Assembly: GCF_947501905.1 (NCBI RefSeq)
Contig: NZ_CANMXL010000001.1
Span: 1-64,000 of the forward strand
DNA length: 64,000 nt
Direction of reading: 5' to 3'
Source: an uncultured Winogradskyella sp.
Lineage (GTDB): Bacteria > Bacteroidota > Bacteroidia > Flavobacteriales > Flavobacteriaceae
The stretch's first letter is position 1. Each line of letters opens with the position of its first letter. Positions 63,576-64,000 of the stretch are shown one piece after another. The position numbers and the translations under genes are program-made. A model generated the notes under the pieces. It saw only the letters and a list, made by a program, of their open reading frames with translations, made no database searches and was not told the DNA's origin.

Positions 63576-64000
63576 TTAATCTTTTATTTGAGGATTATTC
63601 TTTATTTGATTCACACCATACTTATCAAATAAATAAACTAATGATGTCATAGTTGCTGCGCCTAGTTCTAATTCTCGTTTATTTACAGCATCAAAAGTAT
63701 CATTAGATGCATGATGATAATCGAAATAACGCTGCGAATCTGGGCGTAAACCCGCCAAAACAATATTATCGTTTTTTAACGGACCAATATCTGCTCCGCT
63801 ATATCCTTTTTCAAAAAAGTGAATAAGATAAGGTTTAAACAAACTTCGCCATTGCTCTATTTGCGCCAGATTAGCATCACTACAATCAAAACTAAAACCT
63901 CTTGGTGTAAATCCACCCGAATCACTTTCTAAAGCAAACACATGATTTTCACCCTTTTCTTTGGCAACTTCAGCATATTTACGTCCACCCCTAAGTCCGT
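63576..64000 (-). CDS. M28 family metallopeptidase, 5' part outside the window
   Basis: The reading frame stays open to the window edge, and about 141 C-terminal residues are visible. GLRGGRKYAEVAKEK leads into HVFALESDSGGFTPRGF, in which ESD holds a zinc-binding acidic residue. Further on, YFDYHHASNDTFDAVN contains the last zinc-binding His. These match the carboxypeptidase Q (PGCP)-like branch of M28, secreted zinc exopeptidases. An internal GTG at 63941 is not the start, since conserved family sequence continues upstream of it. The secretion signal would lie outside the window. It is followed after one base by the DinB-like gene. Confidence 0.85.
   Translation of the reverse strand, partial: GLRGGRKYAEVAKEKGENHVFALESDSGGFTPRGFSFDCSDANLAQIEQWRSLFKPYLIHFFEKGYSGADIGPLKNDNIVLAGLRPDSQRYFDYHHASNDTFDAVNKRELELGAATMTSLVYLFDKYGVNQIKNNPQIKD

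Noticed and set aside
1..64000. tRNA, rRNA or other structured RNA genes
   Set aside because: All intergenic gaps were read for tRNA-like arms and known leader motifs; none was found.

Overview
The window is a stretch of chromosome from a member of the Bacteroidota, almost certainly a marine-type Flavobacteriaceae. Signs are the low GC content, repeated -7 promoter boxes of the Bacteroidota form TAnnTTTG, five type IX secretion (T9SS) type B cargo genes, and lineage-typical families (DUF5606, DUF349, OstA-like, MG2/plug surface proteins, Bacteroidota-style RHS). Genus cannot be fixed from the sequence alone. No rRNA, tRNA, CRISPR array, transposase or prophage was seen, and no gene-free gap exceeds about 280 bases.

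Layout. 0-3.9 kb: a secreted RHS/YD-repeat protein and a small secreted partner on the minus strand. 4.1-17.6 kb: housekeeping genes on the plus strand: RelA/SpoT, a Fur-family regulator, purA, an OstA/LptA-like protein, a class III aminotransferase, a TPR protein, two tandem DUF368 membrane proteins (family of undecaprenyl-phosphate translocases), aroE and a DUF349 protein. 17.8-19.3 kb: a small accessory pocket (Cys-rich lipoprotein, GIY-YIG-like protein, GNAT), closed by a strong bidirectional terminator. 19.5-22.8 kb: mazG, a DUF5606 gene, def and ruvX on the minus strand, then dapD. 22.9-30.9 kb: a lipo-oligosaccharide/surface glycan cluster with four glycosyltransferases, a nucleotidyltransferase overlapping a CDP-glycerol glycerophosphotransferase-like gene, a Kdo-kinase-like gene and two methyltransferases, with strands alternating in the middle. 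31-36.4 kb: CCA-adding-type enzyme, GNAT, heme A synthase, a pRiA4b ORF-3-like protein and an ABC transporter pair. 36.4-51.9 kb: five consecutive T9SS type B cargo genes (592 to 1612 aa) that share an about 95-residue Asp-rich repeat and homologous C-terminal sorting domains. 51.9-56 kb: uvrB, a TerB-like gene, a short DUF1456 gene and sucC. 56.1-61.6 kb: a three-gene minus-strand operon of cell-surface proteins (two CarboxypepD_reg-like paralogues and an MG2/TonB-plug-like protein with no barrel). 61.8-64 kb: lysA, a secreted DinB-like protein and the 3' part of an M28 peptidase gene that runs off the window.

How it fits together. Much of the window serves the cell envelope: precursor lipid recycling (DUF368), diaminopimelate/lysine synthesis (dapD, lysA), LPS transport (OstA-like), LOS building and phosphorylation (22.9-30.9 kb) and surface display (T9SS cargo and the MG2/plug operon). 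The most distinctive region is the five-gene T9SS cargo array, in which a common C-terminal export module is joined to three kinds of N-terminal module and to between one and eleven copies of one repeat. No porP/sprF-like partner gene is seen beside it. Several intergenic signals are precise: a TTG-N19-TATTTTTG promoter before sucC, a TTG-N19-TACTTTTG promoter before the 1612-aa gene, a terminator whose stem encodes the last codons of the DUF1456 gene, and a seven-copy TTGACGA tandem repeat that contains the cca stop codon.
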